A stretch of DNA of 64,000 bases from Rariloculus sp965263005. Lineage in GTDB: Bacteria; Pseudomonadota; Gammaproteobacteria; Steroidobacterales; Rariloculaceae. A program made the translations under genes and the position numbers. This document shows, one piece after another, positions 15,986 to 23,547 of this stretch (positions are counted from its first letter, which is position 1; each line of letters starts with the position of its first letter). The notes beneath the pieces were generated by a model. The model ran no database searches. It had not been told where the DNA came from and worked only from the letters and a program-made list of their open reading frames with translations. The DNA lies in the NCBI RefSeq assembly GCF_965263005.1, contig NZ_OZ253579.1:3348001-3412000 (forward strand), read 5' to 3'.

Positions 15986-17722
15986 TTATCGAAGCTCCGG
16001 CAACGGCGGAAGCGCCCGCATCAGCGCTTGTGCCGACGCATGTTGATCGCTGCCGAACCGTGGCAGGATGTCTTGTTCCAGGATCTGCAGTTGCGGTTGG
16101 TAGAAGGCCTTCCACCGTGCTGGATGCAACGTCGTTGCACTCGCGCGCAGATGATCGCGGGCCTGCAGCAGTCTGGCCAAGGTCGTCGAGTCTTTTGCAA
16201 TGATGGCGTTGGGGCAAGTGACGCAGCCCATGAAGTTGGTGCAGAGCTCACCGCGACGTGACCCCGGTGCGATGCCTTCAAACGGGTTACTGCAGTCGAA
16301 TCCAAACATCGACGTGACGGCACCGCCAGGTGGCTCTGCCGGCAGCGCTTGCGGCGACTCGACGACGGCGGTGTCGTCACACTGTTCGATGTGCTTGATG
16401 AACGCGCCTTGCAGTGCGGCGATGCGGGCATCGTTCTGTGCCTTCACGAGCGGTGTGTCGACGTAACCGATGGTTGTTGCAAGATGCCCGTGGTTGGCCA
16501 ACGACTGTGTCTTGCGAAGATCGCCGCTGACGCGGTAGAAACTTGCGAGGACACTGGGGCGGATGGATGCGAGCGAAAAATGCGAAAGCTCATGGCGTTC
16601 GCGGAATCCCTTGAGGTGATGCCTGACGGCCGCCGTTGTCAGTACGTTTACACCACGTTTGTGCTTATACAGAAACAACCGGTCGCGATGATCGGCTGAC
16701 GCCATTGGACGGAGCCGCTGGTTCCACTCGAGGATCTCCTTCACCAGTGACGGTGGCTCGAAACGATCGGTCGCACTGAACGTGCGTCGCTGCATGCGGT
16801 TGGAGCGCGACTTGAACCACACGAGCGCTTCGCGATCATGCAGCAGCGGCACCGGCTGCAAGCAGTCGCACTCGATCTCTGCGATCGGTTCGGGGTTGCC
16901 GGCGGCATGGATCAGAATGGCCAGGTAGTACGGCAGCAGCGCCTCAAGGCGCGGATACAGGCACGGTTCCACGCCCTTGAAGCCACCGAACCGTGTCAGT
17001 GCCTGTCGCGCTGCGTACTGTCCTGCGACCGAGAACTGACGGTCCGGCGGTACGACGCCGCCGAAGCGTTGATCGATGTAATTGAGCAGCCCACCGAGTG
17101 TGGACACTGAGCCAGCGGCGCTGGCGCGTTCGGCGTCGGCGCCAGTGCGCCGCGCCCGAATCTCTTTTATGTCGCTCTTGCACGCCTTCAGCAGCGCGCG
17201 CAGAGCGCGCGCCGACATCGTCGCAACAGGTCGAGCGTCGCGGTTCCGCCAGGGGAACGGGTTAAACGGGTAATCAATGCCGCCGAGGATCTCCGGGCGA
17301 CACCGTTCGAGCCACTGCAGCAGCGTACGCAGTGTGCCATACGTCCTCGATCGACTGGACTTACTCCACGGTTGACCATTGGATCGGCGTTGGCCGTTCA
17401 GCCACTCGACGTAGCGCACCAGCAGATCGCCGTTGAGGTCGGCCAGGCTGAGGACCGCCGCGGACTCGTGCGCGAATCGAGCGAATGTTTTTACGTTCCA
17501 CCAGTGCAGGTAAAGAGCCCGCTCGGCCAGCACCCCGAAATGCTGCCAAAAGGCCTCGGCGAAGGCCAGCCGCACGTCGGCCGGCAGCCTGAGCGAACTG
17601 AAATCCATGACGGTGTCACGAATGCGCCGAGGCGCATCGAAACGCGATGACCGGAGCGTCCTCGACGATACGCTCGATGCGTTGGCGGGCAACAACCGCG
17701 GCATGGATTTACGGCGAGCCAT
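15986..17722 (-). CDS. Second large tyrosine recombinase of the Tn554-like element
   Basis: 578 aa from ATG 17720-17722, two bases after the stop of tnpA (an upstream in-frame start would overlap tnpA). The integrase core is divergent. Where the first catalytic Arg is expected it reads HAAGNPEPIAEIE, with SLASIRPSVLASF for the HxxR box, and NHGHLATTIGYVDT holds His and the probable nucleophile Tyr. A C-terminal Cys cluster (LCTNFMGCVTCPN) matches the zinc motif of Tn554-type integrases. The missing canonical residues suggest a partly specialised or structural role beside the other two recombinases. Confidence 0.82.
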   Translation of the reverse strand: MARRKSMPRLLPANASSVSSRTLRSSRFDAPRRIRDTVMDFSSLRLPADVRLAFAEAFWQHFGVLAERALYLHWWNVKTFARFAHESAAVLSLADLNGDLLVRYVEWLNGQRRSNGQPWSKSSRSRTYGTLRTLLQWLERCRPEILGGIDYPFNPFPWRNRDARPVATMSARALRALLKACKSDIKEIRARRTGADAERASAAGSVSTLGGLLNYIDQRFGGVVPPDRQFSVAGQYAARQALTRFGGFKGVEPCLYPRLEALLPYYLAILIHAAGNPEPIAEIECDCLQPVPLLHDREALVWFKSRSNRMQRRTFSATDRFEPPSLVKEILEWNQRLRPMASADHRDRLFLYKHKRGVNVLTTAAVRHHLKGFRERHELSHFSLASIRPSVLASFYRVSGDLRKTQSLANHGHLATTIGYVDTPLVKAQNDARIAALQGAFIKHIEQCDDTAVVESPQALPAEPPGGAVTSMFGFDCSNPFEGIAPGSRRGELCTNFMGCVTCPNAIIAKDSTTLARLLQARDHLRASATTLHPARWKAFYQPQLQILEQDILPRFGSDQHASAQALMRALPPLPELR

Positions 17723-17724
17723 CG

Positions 17725-18885
17725 CTATGTCGTCCCGCCAAGGAGGGTATCCAGGACGTCTTTGAGCGTGCACTCATCGACCGCGATGGCACGTAAGTAG
17801 CGGTCAGTCGTACCGATACGTTCGTGGCCCATCAGCACCTTGACGATAAGCAGCGGGTTAATCGCCGCGCCGGCGCCGGCCAACCGCTCCAGTCGCGCCA
17901 GTAGCATGCAGGCAAACGTCGCGCGCAACTGATGTGTGGTCGCTCTGAATCCGCAGCGTGTGCCTGCGCGGCTGACCTGGCGCTGATAGGCGTTCTTGCC
18001 GGCCGCTGCGCCACGTGCGTTGACGAACAATGCGCTCGGATCTGAGGTCGATCCTCTGCGTCTGGCGCGGCGCACCCACGCGCGACGATGTTGTGAGACG
18101 TAGCAAGCTGTCTCATCGAGCAAGCTGGCCGAGGCCACCACATGACCTCGCTTGCGGCCCTTGCGCAGGACCTCGATCACGTCGTGCGACGCCGTTGACG
18201 ACGGCCGCTTGGCAACGTCGCTAACGTCGAGTCGCAATAACTCGCTGACGCGCAAGCCCGTGTAGAGCTGCCAGCGAGCCATCAGGTCATAGGGCGGCGC
18301 GAGCGCCGCCATCAGCTCGCATGCTTGCGCCGATATGAGTGGACGCGGCAGTGTCTCGAACTGTCGCAACACGAACAGACTGTCGTCGGTCGCTGCTGAG
18401 GTCGTGGTACGCGCGGGCCGCGGCCGCTTACGCTGTGCAAAATCGCGAGGCTGGCTCGCCAACGGCGATGCATCCAGGTACCGGTTGCGCACCAGCCACT
18501 CGTAGAATCTGAGCACGCCACGGACACGATGGTTAATGGTCGAGATACGGTACGGTCGACCGGTGTGCCCGCTCGGTTCCGACAGCATCCGGTTGCGGTA
18601 CGCCACCAGGTCGACGGCATCCGCTTCCCGCCAGGCGATCGCGTTCTGTTCAAGCGTCTCGAACCAGTCGTAGAGAATCTCCGCGTAGGTCCTGAGAGTG
18701 TCAGCGGTGTGGGCTCGCTGAATGAAGTGCTCATGTAGATAGGCAACCGCCGGCTCAATGAGCTGACAATCGGCCGTGAACAGAAGCGGGAATCCGGCAG
18801 GTCTGGGCTCGCGAAGCACCATCGAGCGTGCCTGCAAGGCAGCCCCGGCAAGATGCTCGCCGACCTCGTCCGGCTCTGGCAGCAC
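17725..18885 (-). CDS. tnpA: Tyrosine recombinase TnpA of the Tn554-like element
   Basis: 386 aa with a GTG start (18883-18885), near the length of Tn554 TnpA (361 aa). SAM-like N-terminal domain, then the catalytic core: Arg in LYTGLRVSELLRLD, HxxR in TTHQLRATFAC, GHERIGTTDRYLRA with the nucleophile Tyr. It is the second gene of the leftward operon, four bases after the small zinc-ribbon-like gene. The N-terminal 224 codons are repeated almost identically at 19711-20382. Confidence 0.88.
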   Translation of the reverse strand: MLPEPDEVGEHLAGAALQARSMVLREPRPAGFPLLFTADCQLIEPAVAYLHEHFIQRAHTADTLRTYAEILYDWFETLEQNAIAWREADAVDLVAYRNRMLSEPSGHTGRPYRISTINHRVRGVLRFYEWLVRNRYLDASPLASQPRDFAQRKRPRPARTTTSAATDDSLFVLRQFETLPRPLISAQACELMAALAPPYDLMARWQLYTGLRVSELLRLDVSDVAKRPSSTASHDVIEVLRKGRKRGHVVASASLLDETACYVSQHRRAWVRRARRRGSTSDPSALFVNARGAAAGKNAYQRQVSRAGTRCGFRATTHQLRATFACMLLARLERLAGAGAAINPLLIVKVLMGHERIGTTDRYLRAIAVDECTLKDVLDTLLGGTT

Positions 18886-18889
18886 CGAC

Positions 18890-19219
18890 TTACGAATGAT
18901 CTGAACGATGTTGGCTTCGCTCGCGGGTCAACTGCTTGACCGCGTCCACAAAAGACAGACCGCGAACATGCATCGCCAGGTCGATGGCACCGCCACCGCC
19001 ACAGCGCCCTCGCATGTCGTACCACTGGCACCCTGTCGTCAAGATCTCAAACTCCCCGCGTGTGGTAAGTGCGTGCCAGCGTCGGCTGCGATCCGACTTG
19101 ACCGGCACATAGCTTGGGTCGGCCTTGACGTGTATCGCCAGCAATGCCAAGGCATCAGACGCCGGCATCTCGCGCAGCTGCGTCAACGTCGCTTCGTCGA
19201 AAAATCGGCGCCTCGCCAT
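18890..19219 (-). CDS. Small CHC2 zinc-ribbon-like protein of the transposon
   Basis: 109 aa from ATG 19217-19219 (a TTG three bases upstream sits closer to the GGAGG). The segment YVPVKSDRSRRWHALTTRG, then CQWYDMRGRCGGGGAIDLAM and GLSFVDAVKQL, resembles the CHC2/DUF3991-type fold of primases (W-D-GGxAIDL...SF.EAV). Here only two Cys remain. It is the first gene of the recombinase operon and is preserved identically in the remnant of the second element. It is not part of classical Tn554; role unknown, perhaps end binding. Confidence 0.6.
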   Translation of the reverse strand: MARRRFFDEATLTQLREMPASDALALLAIHVKADPSYVPVKSDRSRRWHALTTRGEFEILTTGCQWYDMRGRCGGGGAIDLAMHVRGLSFVDAVKQLTRERSQHRSDHS

Positions 19220-19350
19220 CAACGCATGCCTCCAAAATGATCGCGTGCCGGGCTACTCGCCTCTAAACGAGGCCTGGGCTGCTCGGCCCGCCAGTGTAGG
19301 CAATCAGAAGGAGGGACCCAATGAGGTTTACAACCGTGAATGCAACCTAA

Positions 19351-19503
19351 CACCCCTCCGGAGTAGCCGAACCGAGCGAGGCCGATCGCGGCATCACACA
19401 GAAACTCAGCCGGGCTCTGGCCCTGATCGACGTGCGGCTGCTCGATCACCTGGTCGTCACCGACGGCGCCTTCGTCAGCCTCGCCGAGAGAGGCTGGATA
19501 TAG
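19351..19503 (+). pseudogene. 3' part of the outer element's cargo radC
   Basis: Starts at CACCCC right after the inner element's ACCTAA end and reads HPSGVAEPSEADRGITQKL...SLAERGWI to TAG at 19503. It completes the frame broken at 12741. Followed by the start of a parB homologue, so radC-parB is a conserved gene order. Confidence 0.85.
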
Positions 19504-19668
19504 TCCGAACGACCTTCTCCGCCGCCCTCGCCGCCGCCCCGTTCCGCACCTGCGGGGGTCCGGGCCGGGCGCGGTTCCGGGCGAGCCGGAAGGCGGACAG
19601 AGTGACCGCTCCGCCCTCCGTTTCCAATCCGTCCGTGCCCCGCCCCGGGGCATTTCCGAGGAGCCGCC

Positions 19669-19710
19669 ATGACCGATACCGAACGCACGATCCGCTGCAT
19701 TGCCCTTGCC
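19669..19710 (+). pseudogene. First 14 codons of a parB homologue, cut by a deletion
   Basis: MTDTERTIRCIALA matches MSHSERVIRCIALN of the intact ParB-like gene at 21161. After 19710 the sequence switches to the transposon tnpA (reverse strand), matching 18213 onward. GGAG ribosome binding site (GAGGAGCCGCC) just upstream. Confidence 0.8.
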
Positions 19711-20382
19711 AACGTCGCTAACGTCGAGTCGCAGTAACTCGCTGACGCGCAAGCCCGTGTAGAGCTGCCAGCGAGCCATCAGGTCATAAGGCGGCACGAG
19801 CGCCGCCATCAGCTCGCATGCTTGCGCCGATATGAGTGGACGCGGCAGTGGCTCGAACTGTCGCAACACGAACAGACTGTGGTCGGTGGCTGCTGAGGTC
19901 GTGGTGCGCGCGGGCCGCGGCCGCTTACGCTGTGCAAAATCGCGAGGCTGGCTCGCCAACGGCGATGCATCCAGGTACCGGTTGCGCACCAGCCACTCGT
20001 AGAATCTGAGCACGCCACGGACACGATGGTTAATGGTCGAGATACGGTACGGTCGACCGGTGTGCCCGCTCGGTTCCGACAGCATCCGGTTGCGGTACGC
20101 CACCAGGTCGACGGCATCCGCTTCCCGCCAGGCGATCGCGTTCTGTTCAAGCGTCTCGAACCAGTCGTAGAGAATCTCCGCGTAGGTCCTGAGAGTGTCA
20201 GCGGTGTGGGCTCGCTGAATGAAGTGCTCATGTAGATAGGCAACCGCCGGCTCAATGAGCTGACAATCGGCCGTGAACAGAAGCGGGAATCCGGCAGGTC
20301 TGGGCTCGCGAAGCACCATCGAGCGTGCCTGCAAGGCAGCCCCGGCAAGATGCTCGCCGACCTCGTCCGGCTCTGGCAGCAC
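19711..20382 (-). pseudogene. tnpA of the outer element, C-terminal half deleted
   Basis: Residues 1-224 match the tnpA at 17725-18885 with a handful of substitutions. The reading frame then runs into the reversed parB/radC remnant, so HxxR and the catalytic Tyr are lost. It retains the GTG start. Confidence 0.88.
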
Positions 20383-20386
20383 CGAC

Positions 20387-20716
20387 TTACGAATGATCTG
20401 AACGATGTTGGCTTCGCTCGCGGGTCAACTGCTTGACCGCGTCCACAAAAGACAGACCGCGAACATGCATCGCCAGGTCGATGGCACCGCCACCGCCACA
20501 GCGCCCTCGCATGTCGTACCACTGGCACCCTGTCGTCAAGATCTCAAACTCCCCGCGTGTGGTAAGTGCGTGCCAGCGTCGGCTGCGATCCGACTTGACC
20601 GGCACATAGCTTGGGTCGGCCTTGACGTGTATCGCCAGCAATGCCAAGGCATCAGACGCCGGCATCTCGCGCAGCTGCGTCAACGTCGCTTCGTCGAAAA
20701 ATCGGCGCCTCGCCAT
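20387..20716 (-). CDS. Small CHC2 zinc-ribbon-like protein, second copy
   Basis: Identical in sequence to the gene at 18890-19219, together with its upstream region to the element end at 20847. It still has its ribosome binding site. It is left over from the outer element and could be expressed, although its recombinase partner is truncated. Confidence 0.6.
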   Translation of the reverse strand: MARRRFFDEATLTQLREMPASDALALLAIHVKADPSYVPVKSDRSRRWHALTTRGEFEILTTGCQWYDMRGRCGGGGAIDLAMHVRGLSFVDAVKQLTRERSQHRSDHS

Positions 20717-20847
20717 CAACGCATGCCTCCAAAATGATCGCGTGCCGGGCTACTCGCCTCTAAACGAGGCCTGGGCTGCTCGGCCCGCCAGTGTAGGCAA
20801 TCAGAAGGAGGGACCCAATGAGGTTTACAACCGTGAATGCAACCTAA

Positions 20848-21000
20848 CACCCCTCGGGCGTGGCCGAACCTTCCGAGTCCGACCGCGGCATCACGCAGAA
20901 ACTCTCCCGGGCGCTGGCGCTCATCGACGTGCGCCTGCTCGATCACCTGGTGGTCACCGACGGGGACTTTGTGTCCCTGGCGGCCAGGGGTTGGATATAG
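20848..21000 (+). pseudogene. 3' part of the native radC-like gene
   Basis: Begins at CACCCC after the outer element's ACCTAA end (20847). Reads HPSGVAEPSESDRGITQKL...SLAARGWI and stops at TAG 20998-21000. It is the counterpart of the 5' part at 11612-11989 and lies directly upstream of the intact parB-like gene. Confidence 0.85.
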
Positions 21001-21160
21001 ACGCCCCGTCCTTGCCGCTTTCGCCACCACCCGGGCCGGCACCCGCAAGGGTGCGGGGCCGGCCGCGGTTCCGGGCGAGCCGGTGGGCCGGGAGCGCCGC
21101 CGGCTCACCCCGCATTCGTTCCATTCGCGCCCCGCGCCGGGGCCAGTTCAGGAGTTCTCC

Positions 21161-23449
21161 ATGTCCCATTCCGAACGCGTCATTCGATGCATCGCCCTTA
21201 ACTCCCTCGTGCCCTCGCCCGAGAACGCGAGAAAGACGCCCGCAGAAGGCGCGGCATTTGCCCAACTCAAGGCGTCCATCGCCGCCCACGGGTTGTTGAA
21301 AAACCTGCTCGTCCGTCCCCAGGCACCCGAAACCGACGGCGAGATCCGCTTTGAAGTGATCGCCGGCGGACGGCGCCTGGCGGCGCTCCAGGCGCTCGCC
21401 GACGAGGGTGCAGTCGCACCCGATCATCCCGTTCCCTGTCACGTCGTGACCAACGAGGACAACGCCGCCGAGCTGTCGTTGGTGGAAAACACCGTGCGCG
21501 CGGCCATGCATCCGGCCGACCAGGTCGAAGCGTTTGCGAAACTCGCCCGGGCCGGCGGCACCGTCGCGGAGATCGCCGCCCGGTTCGGCGTCTCCGAGCG
21601 CACGGTGGAACAGAGGCTGCGCCTCGGCAACGCGGCGCCCGAACTGCTCGATGCGTATCGGGCGGGGGAGATGGGGTTGCAGTGCCTGCAGGCGTTCTGC
21701 GTCACGACCGATGCGCAGCTGCAGTTCGCCGTGTGGGAGGAACTCAAGGCCCAGCACTACGGCCCGAGCGTGTGGCAGATCCGCAGGCTCCTGACCGAAG
21801 GCCGCATCCCGGCGACGGCGGCGATCGCGCAGTTCGTCGGGGCGGCCGCCTACGAGAACGCCGGCGGCGCGCTGACGCGGGACCTTTTCGCCGAGGAGGA
21901 CGAGAGAGGCATCTGGTTCGACGATCCGGCGCTGCTTCGGAAGCTCGCCCTCGACAAACTCGAATTCGCCGCCGAGGAACTGCGCACGAAATGGTCCTGG
22001 GCCGAAGCCCGGGTCGAGGTCGAGTGGAGCGACACGGCGCGCTTTGCGCGGATTCGCCCGAAACCCGGCGAGCCCACCCCCGACGAAGCACTGGAGGTGG
22101 AGCGATTGTCCGCCCGCCGCCAGGCGCTGACCGAACGCGAGGATGACGCCTGGACCGACGAGGCGGAGTCGGAACTGGAACGCATCGAGGCGCGCCTGGA
22201 AGAAATCCAGCGCGCGGTCACCGACCGGGCCATGTTCCGGCGCAAGGACCTGGAGATGGCAGGTGCGATCGTCACGATCGCCGATGACGGCGCGCTGCGC
22301 CTGATCCAGGGGCTGGTGCGCCCCGAAGACCTCGCCGGTGCTGCGCACGGCGAATCCTCGCCCGTGAATGCTACCGGCGGCGACACCGGCGATCCGGAGG
22401 ACCCTGACGCGCCCGAGAACCGCTTTCAGCCGCCGGCGCTGTCGCGCCCCGACCCGGTACCGGATCCCGCGGCGGCCGCCCGCAAGGCTGCCGGGATCGG
22501 GATCGGGCTGGGCGACGACCTTCGGGCCATCCGTACCTCGCTGATCAAGGCGCACCTGGCACAGGATTTCTCCGCCGCCTTTGATCTCTGCGTCTTCCAG
22601 ATGGCCCGCGCCGTGTTCCGGACCGGGTATCAGCCCCACGCGCTGGACATTTCCGTCGTCGAAACGCCCGACCGGCCCGTGCTTCGCGGCAACGACGAAC
22701 GCTTCGGCGATGCGGCGCGAGGCGAGGGGATGCTGGAACTCAACCGCTCGGTCCTGCCGCTGCACTGGCTTGAACTGGACGACGACGCGGCGGCGTTTCA
22801 GGCGCTGCGGGAGCTGTCCGATGACCGCAAGCAATCGCTGTTCGCCGCCTGCGTGGCCCGAACGGTTAAGGGGCAGCTCGCGTTCGAGCCTTCCTCACGC
22901 CCGGAACTCGAAGCCACGGTGGCGCGCCTGAATATCGATTTCGCCGGGCTCTACCGGCCCGACGCGGAGCTCTTCTGGAGCCGGTTGAACAAGGCGAAGA
23001 TCCTGGAGATCGCGTCCCGCACATTCGGCCTCGACTGGGCCAGCGCGCGCGCCAAGTCCAAAAAGACGCTCCTGGTGTCGTCCATGGCCCGGGCGTTCGC
23101 CGCCGACGGCGAGCAGGCGCAGCACCTGCCCGCCAGGCTCCGCGCCGCGGCGCTCGAGTGGACGCCGCCCGGGTTCAAGGCCTTCGATGCCGGCGGGTCC
23201 GAGACCCACACGGGCGACGCCGATGCAGCTGAAACGCCGAATGCGGAGATCGCCGCCGACAAGGGAACGTCGCCGCACGATACGCCGCCATCGGATCGGC
23301 CGGTCGAGGCCGGTAACAGCGCCGACGAAGCGTCCGTATCGAGCGTCGACGCGCACGCGCGGGAGCGGTCCGACGTCACCGGCAACGGCCACGACCCGCA
23401 CGCCGGCACGCCGCCTGCGCTCCCGGCCTTCCTGCGTGCCGTGACGTAG
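21161..23449 (+). CDS. Large ParB/Spo0J-like partition protein of a mobile element
   Basis: 762 aa from ATG 21161 after CAGGAGTTCTCC. The N-terminal ParB/sulfiredoxin-like nuclease fold is seen (PSPENARKTPAEG, GGRRLAALQAL, then ENTVRAAMHPADQVEAF). A helix-turn-helix follows (VAEIAARFGVSERTVEQRL). The ~550-residue remainder includes a charged coiled-coil part around residues 300-370 (EDDAWTDEAESELERIEARL) and an Ala/Pro-rich tail. Long ParB-like proteins of this kind are typical of plasmids and integrative elements, where they may aid stability or act as nucleases. It forms one unit with radC upstream and ends at a hairpin terminator. Confidence 0.85.
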   Translation: MSHSERVIRCIALNSLVPSPENARKTPAEGAAFAQLKASIAAHGLLKNLLVRPQAPETDGEIRFEVIAGGRRLAALQALADEGAVAPDHPVPCHVVTNEDNAAELSLVENTVRAAMHPADQVEAFAKLARAGGTVAEIAARFGVSERTVEQRLRLGNAAPELLDAYRAGEMGLQCLQAFCVTTDAQLQFAVWEELKAQHYGPSVWQIRRLLTEGRIPATAAIAQFVGAAAYENAGGALTRDLFAEEDERGIWFDDPALLRKLALDKLEFAAEELRTKWSWAEARVEVEWSDTARFARIRPKPGEPTPDEALEVERLSARRQALTEREDDAWTDEAESELERIEARLEEIQRAVTDRAMFRRKDLEMAGAIVTIADDGALRLIQGLVRPEDLAGAAHGESSPVNATGGDTGDPEDPDAPENRFQPPALSRPDPVPDPAAAARKAAGIGIGLGDDLRAIRTSLIKAHLAQDFSAAFDLCVFQMARAVFRTGYQPHALDISVVETPDRPVLRGNDERFGDAARGEGMLELNRSVLPLHWLELDDDAAAFQALRELSDDRKQSLFAACVARTVKGQLAFEPSSRPELEATVARLNIDFAGLYRPDAELFWSRLNKAKILEIASRTFGLDWASARAKSKKTLLVSSMARAFAADGEQAQHLPARLRAAALEWTPPGFKAFDAGGSETHTGDADAAETPNAEIAADKGTSPHDTPPSDRPVEAGNSADEASVSSVDAHARERSDVTGNGHDPHAGTPPALPAFLRAVT

Positions 23450-23484
23450 TTTTTCGCGGCCTGGTTTTCGTTGCACGGCCCTTC

Positions 23485-23518
23485 GGCCCCGCCGGCGATC
23501 CACCGGCGGGGCCTTCTT
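23485..23518 (+). terminator. Terminator after the parB-like gene
   Basis: Perfect 11-base stem GGCCCCGCCGG (23485-23495) / CCGGCGGGGCC (23503-23513) with a 7-base loop, followed by TTCTT. Confidence 0.7.
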
Positions 23519-23547
23519 GACTCCGAGACCTGCAGGAGATGTTCACG

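Larger units (their letters stand above)
12742..19350. mobile_element. Inner Tn554-like element, apparently complete (about 6.6 kb)
   Basis: Left end TTAGGTGGAAAACAAG (12742) and right end GTGAATGCAACCTAA (19336-19350) are imperfect inverted repeats. CACCCC lies at both junctions (12736-12741, 19351-19356). Contents from left: intact cargo radC (plus strand), then on the minus strand a TnpC-like protein, three tyrosine recombinases and a small zinc-ribbon-like gene near the right end. The Tn554 family (tnpA, tnpB, tnpC) is known for site-specific insertion into radC in staphylococci. This one has an additional recombinase and a replacement radC. Confidence 0.8.
11990..20847. mobile_element. 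Outer Tn554-like tyrosine-recombinase element in radC (decayed, contains the inner element)
   Basis: Left end TTAGGTGGAAAACATG at 11990, right end GTGAATGCAACCTAA at 20833-20847; the ends are imperfect inverted repeats. CACCCC flanks both sides (11984-11989 and 20848-20853), and radC codons are split exactly between Pro and Ser of HNHP|SG. Its remaining content is a cargo radC (itself split by the inner element), the first 14 codons of a parB homologue, a fused tnpA N-terminal half and the small zinc-ribbon-like gene. The two large recombinase genes are missing, so it cannot move on its own. Confidence 0.75.
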
